Below, in pieces: positions 14,308 to 16,113 of a stretch of DNA of 16,113 nt. The notes beneath the pieces are model-generated. The model searched no databases. It saw only the letters and a list, made by a program, of their open reading frames with translations, and was not told where the DNA came from. Location of the stretch: positions 1-16,113 of the forward strand of contig JAKLDX010000009.1 in NCBI GenBank assembly GCA_022703295.1, read 5' to 3'. The stretch's first letter is position 1. The number at the start of each line of letters is the position of its first letter. This DNA is from Candidatus Omnitrophota bacterium (GTDB taxonomy: Bacteria > Omnitrophota > Gorgyraeia > 2-01-FULL-45-10). The translations under genes were made by a program, and so were the position numbers.

Positions 14308-14535
14308 TTACTGTCTGAATTGGGCCTTGATCCAGCTCCAATTTAAGCAGATGTGGGTGACTATAAGCGCTGAAAACAAAAGTCCGTTATATTCATGTAT
14401 CTCGCCGATCAATCCGAATACAGACGCATTCGAAACAAACAGGCGGAAGAATATGGCCAGTCCTGTGGCTATTTGCGTCACGCCGGAAAGGAAAAGTATG
14501 GTATTTACGATCCTGAGCAGAATCACCTTGTTCAT
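14308..14535 (-). CDS. Small DUF4405-like two-helix membrane protein
   Basis: A 75-residue protein with two hydrophobic segments (about 5-33 and 51-66). It contains GEIHEYNGLLFSALIVTHICLNW, with His47 and His61 spaced 14 apart, followed by WIK. This H-x3-G...H-x3-NW pattern resembles DUF4405 and cytochrome b-like membrane proteins where paired His bind heme; binding here is inference. There is no Shine-Dalgarno. TTGAAT, 17 bp, TATCAT lie directly upstream, with the -10 element ending six bases from the ATG, so the mRNA could be leaderless. The gene faces away from the response regulator and lies upstream of the EF-G promoter. Confidence 0.7.
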   Translation of the reverse strand: MNKVILLRIVNTILFLSGVTQIATGLAIFFRLFVSNASVFGLIGEIHEYNGLLFSALIVTHICLNWSWIKAQFRQ

Positions 14536-14596
14536 GTTTTTATGATAATACCAATTCGGAGTAAATTCAATATATTTTTATCCCAGGCACATAAAT

Positions 14597-14626
14597 TTGT
14601 TTTTAAAAAATATGATATACTATATT
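14597..14626 (+). promoter_or_regulatory. Candidate promoter for the response regulator gene
   Basis: TTGTTT (14597-14602), an 18-bp spacer and TATATT (14621-14626) precede the regulator gene by about 40 bases. The region is very AT-rich, so alternative -10 hexamers exist nearby. It is the only promoter-like sequence ahead of the single plus-strand gene. Confidence 0.45.
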
Positions 14627-14668
14627 ATAGTCATAGATGTCTTAAAACATAGCAAAAGGAGCGGATAA

Positions 14669-15064
14669 ATGTCCAAGAAAAAGATATTGATGATAGATGA
14701 TGAGGAAGACCTGTGCACTATGATAAAGATGCACCTAGAGGTCGTTGGTGACTTTGAGGTGTTTACGGCATTAAACGGACAGGACGGATTGAGGCTGGCG
14801 CGAAGAGTAAAGCCGGATTTAATAGTCCTGGATATACTGATGCCGGGAATCGACGGATTTGAAGTACTGGAGGATCTGAAAAAAGGCCCCGCAACGGTCA
14901 GTATCCCGGTTATAATGCTTAGCGGAAAAAGCGATGACCTTTCGAAGGCCAAAGCGGCCCAATTATATGACGAGCTTTATATTACAAAGCCGATAGACGG
15001 CCATGGCCTGAAGATCAAGATCGAGGAAGTACTGAACAGAAGGGCTGGAAAAACATCCGCTTAA
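14669..15064 (+). CDS. Single-domain response regulator (CheY-like receiver)
   Basis: A 131-residue phosphoreceiver domain with no output domain. The acidic pocket is Asp10-Asp11, the phosphoacceptor is Asp55 (LIVLDILMPGIDG), the switch residue is Ser85 (MLSG) and the conserved Lys is Lys107 (ITKP). All key residues are present, so it should be phosphorylatable by a histidine kinase, none of which is in the window. Such proteins act by protein contact, for example in chemotaxis, phosphorelay or motility. AAGGAG lies seven bases before the ATG. It is the only plus-strand gene, transcribed toward the TPR-CPBP gene with a 27-bp convergent gap and no visible terminator. Confidence 0.93.
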   Translation: MSKKKILMIDDEEDLCTMIKMHLEVVGDFEVFTALNGQDGLRLARRVKPDLIVLDILMPGIDGFEVLEDLKKGPATVSIPVIMLSGKSDDLSKAKAAQLYDELYITKPIDGHGLKIKIEEVLNRRAGKTSA

Positions 15065-15091
15065 CCAAAATACCCGTTAATTACCCCGTCC

Positions 15092-16113
15092 TCACATCGA
15101 TTTTATCGCTATTATGAACGCTATGCAGTTATATAATCCGTGAGCCACCATGCATGGGATTATCGTCTTCGTCTTCGCGTACATCACGGCAAATATTATC
15201 CCTAATAAGAAGAAAAGCGGCATTATCATGGCGTTATAATGGAAGACTGAAAACACAAACGCGCTGAAAAGAGTAGCCCAGGCCGCATTTGTATGTTTTT
15301 TGAATGCATTATAAAAAAATACCCTGCATATTATCTCCTCCGATATCGGCGCCAGCAATACAAGAGAAACAAAAAGAAGGGATATATATCTGAGATTCCC
15401 GCCTTCGATGACGCTATAGGCCATTTCATTCACCGGGGTATTGGGAACGGAGCCGAATTTCGACTGGATGAACAACAGAAACGCCACGCCTATAACACAA
15501 CTTGCGATAACCACTACGACAGGCAATATAATATTATATTTAAAACCTCTCGAAAAAAATCCAAGCGTTTTATTATCAAGCTTATAGCGTTTTTTCAGAA
15601 ACAGAATAGTTACGCCCAGCAATATCAACTGCGAGGCGACGTTGATCCAGAGAGAAGAATAGCTGTTCCTTTCGGGTGCGAGAGAAAATTTAAAATAATC
15701 GCCTGATAAAAAATACGAAGCTGATATCTGTATCGCCAGCGGGATCAGTGATAAAAATATCAGAAAAATGAATATATCGAATTTCCGGAATACGATGCTT
15801 TGCAATCCATCGGGGCTGGCGCCTTTGGGAAAAAACGCGCTCACTAAAATAAATGCTCCCATGAATAGACCTATAAAGACCAGGATAGTTACGATCCCCA
15901 TCAATAAGAACTGGCCTATGGATCCGCCCTTTTTATACTCCTGATAGCTTTTTATATTATCGCCGAGATCTTTGTATATAGTGCCCATCCTCCAATGCGC
16001 GCCTCTTGCGGCTTTGCTGTTGGGAAACCGCTCTACGAAAGTATTCAGGCATTCCAATTCCTTATATATGTCTCTCTTGGCCCTGTAGACATTCGCAACT
16101 TTCAGATATGCGT
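15092..16113 (-). CDS. TPR-repeat/CPBP (CAAX protease-type) membrane protein, 5' end outside the window
   Basis: The reading frame is open to the right edge: codons upstream of the TTG at 16057 read AYLKVANVYRAKRDIYKE with no stop, so the true start is outside. The N-terminal part seen is TPR-like (ECLNTFVERFPNSKAARGAHWRMGTIYKDLGD), a helical repeat usual in protein scaffolds. About eight hydrophobic segments follow, with the CPBP intramembrane protease motifs: APISEEIICRVFF (EExxxR), FSVFHYN (FxxxH) and HGLYN. CPBP proteins act as intramembrane glutamyl proteases or in bacteriocin self-immunity; substrates are unknown here. A soluble TPR domain joined to CPBP suggests that a partner is brought to the protease. 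Confidence 0.85.
   Translation of the reverse strand, partial: AYLKVANVYRAKRDIYKELECLNTFVERFPNSKAARGAHWRMGTIYKDLGDNIKSYQEYKKGGSIGQFLLMGIVTILVFIGLFMGAFILVSAFFPKGASPDGLQSIVFRKFDIFIFLIFLSLIPLAIQISASYFLSGDYFKFSLAPERNSYSSLWINVASQLILLGVTILFLKKRYKLDNKTLGFFSRGFKYNIILPVVVVIASCVIGVAFLLFIQSKFGSVPNTPVNEMAYSVIEGGNLRYISLLFVSLVLLAPISEEIICRVFFYNAFKKHTNAAWATLFSAFVFSVFHYNAMIMPLFFLLGIIFAVMYAKTKTIIPCMVAHGLYNCIAFIIAIKSM

Noticed and set aside
15065..15091. Bidirectional terminator between the response regulator and the TPR-CPBP gene
   Set aside because: Only a weak five-base pairing (TTAAC/GTTAA) is visible in the 27-bp gap, without a GC stem or T-run.
16055..16057. TTG at 16057 as start of the TPR-CPBP gene
   Set aside because: The frame continues without a stop to the window edge with TPR-like residues and no ribosome-binding site at the TTG.

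Overview
The window is about 16.1 kb of bacterial chromosome. It is nearly all coding, with moderate GC and heavy use of ATA for isoleucine. All genes but one lie on the minus strand. In transcription order the minus-strand block runs: EF-G paralogue, yebC, ruvC, ruvA, ruvB, queH, DUF2905 gene, SpoIID-like gene, queA, tgt, yajC, secDF (fused), CDF cation transporter, recJ. The core order yebC-ruvCAB-(spoIID)-queA-tgt-yajC-secD/F-recJ is conserved in many deep-branching bacteria and Firmicutes. The fused secDF, use of QueH, the EF-G2-type paralogue and the codon style suggest an uncultivated lineage, possibly Omnitrophota or a relative. That placement is inference with low confidence; no rRNA or marker is present to settle it.

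Layout. 1-1284: recJ, cut by a 28-bp perfect inverted repeat at the first bases of the window (probable assembly fold-back). 1305-2180: CDF transporter. 2188-4717: Sec accessory genes secDF and yajC. 4714-8952: queuosine genes tgt, queA and queH, interrupted by a SpoIID-like protein and a DUF2905 membrane protein. 9074-11274: ruvB, ruvA, ruvC (Holliday-junction processing). 11274-12011: yebC. 12126-14186: EF-G-like GTPase behind a near-consensus sigma-70 promoter. 14308-14535: small DUF4405-like membrane protein. 14669-15064: the only plus-strand gene, a single-domain response regulator with its own promoter. 15092-16113: 3' part of a TPR-CPBP membrane protease gene that runs off the right edge.

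Many junctions are tight (ATGA or TAATG overlaps at spoIID, tgt/yajC and yebC/ruvC), so the block from the EF-G promoter to recJ may be one or a few long transcripts. I saw no convincing intrinsic terminator, tRNA, rRNA, CRISPR array, insertion sequence or prophage. No gene-free stretch exceeds about 135 bp.

The most unusual structure is a dispersed family of degenerate 7-bp tandem repeats confined here to about 5.3-12.1 kb. Arrays fill the tgt/queA, queH/ruvB, ruvB/ruvA and yebC/EF-G gaps. They form the ruvC C-terminal tail, supply stop codons (queA, ruvB, ruvA) and Shine-Dalgarno-like motifs (ruvA, ruvB, tgt), and occur in frame inside tgt and queA. The sequence of the unit differs from site to site (AGCTTAT-, AGTTTTA-, CCCTTGA-, GCCTTCA-like), but the 7-bp period is kept. 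Three intergenic arrays reverse orientation at their midpoint and form 12-14 bp perfect stems.
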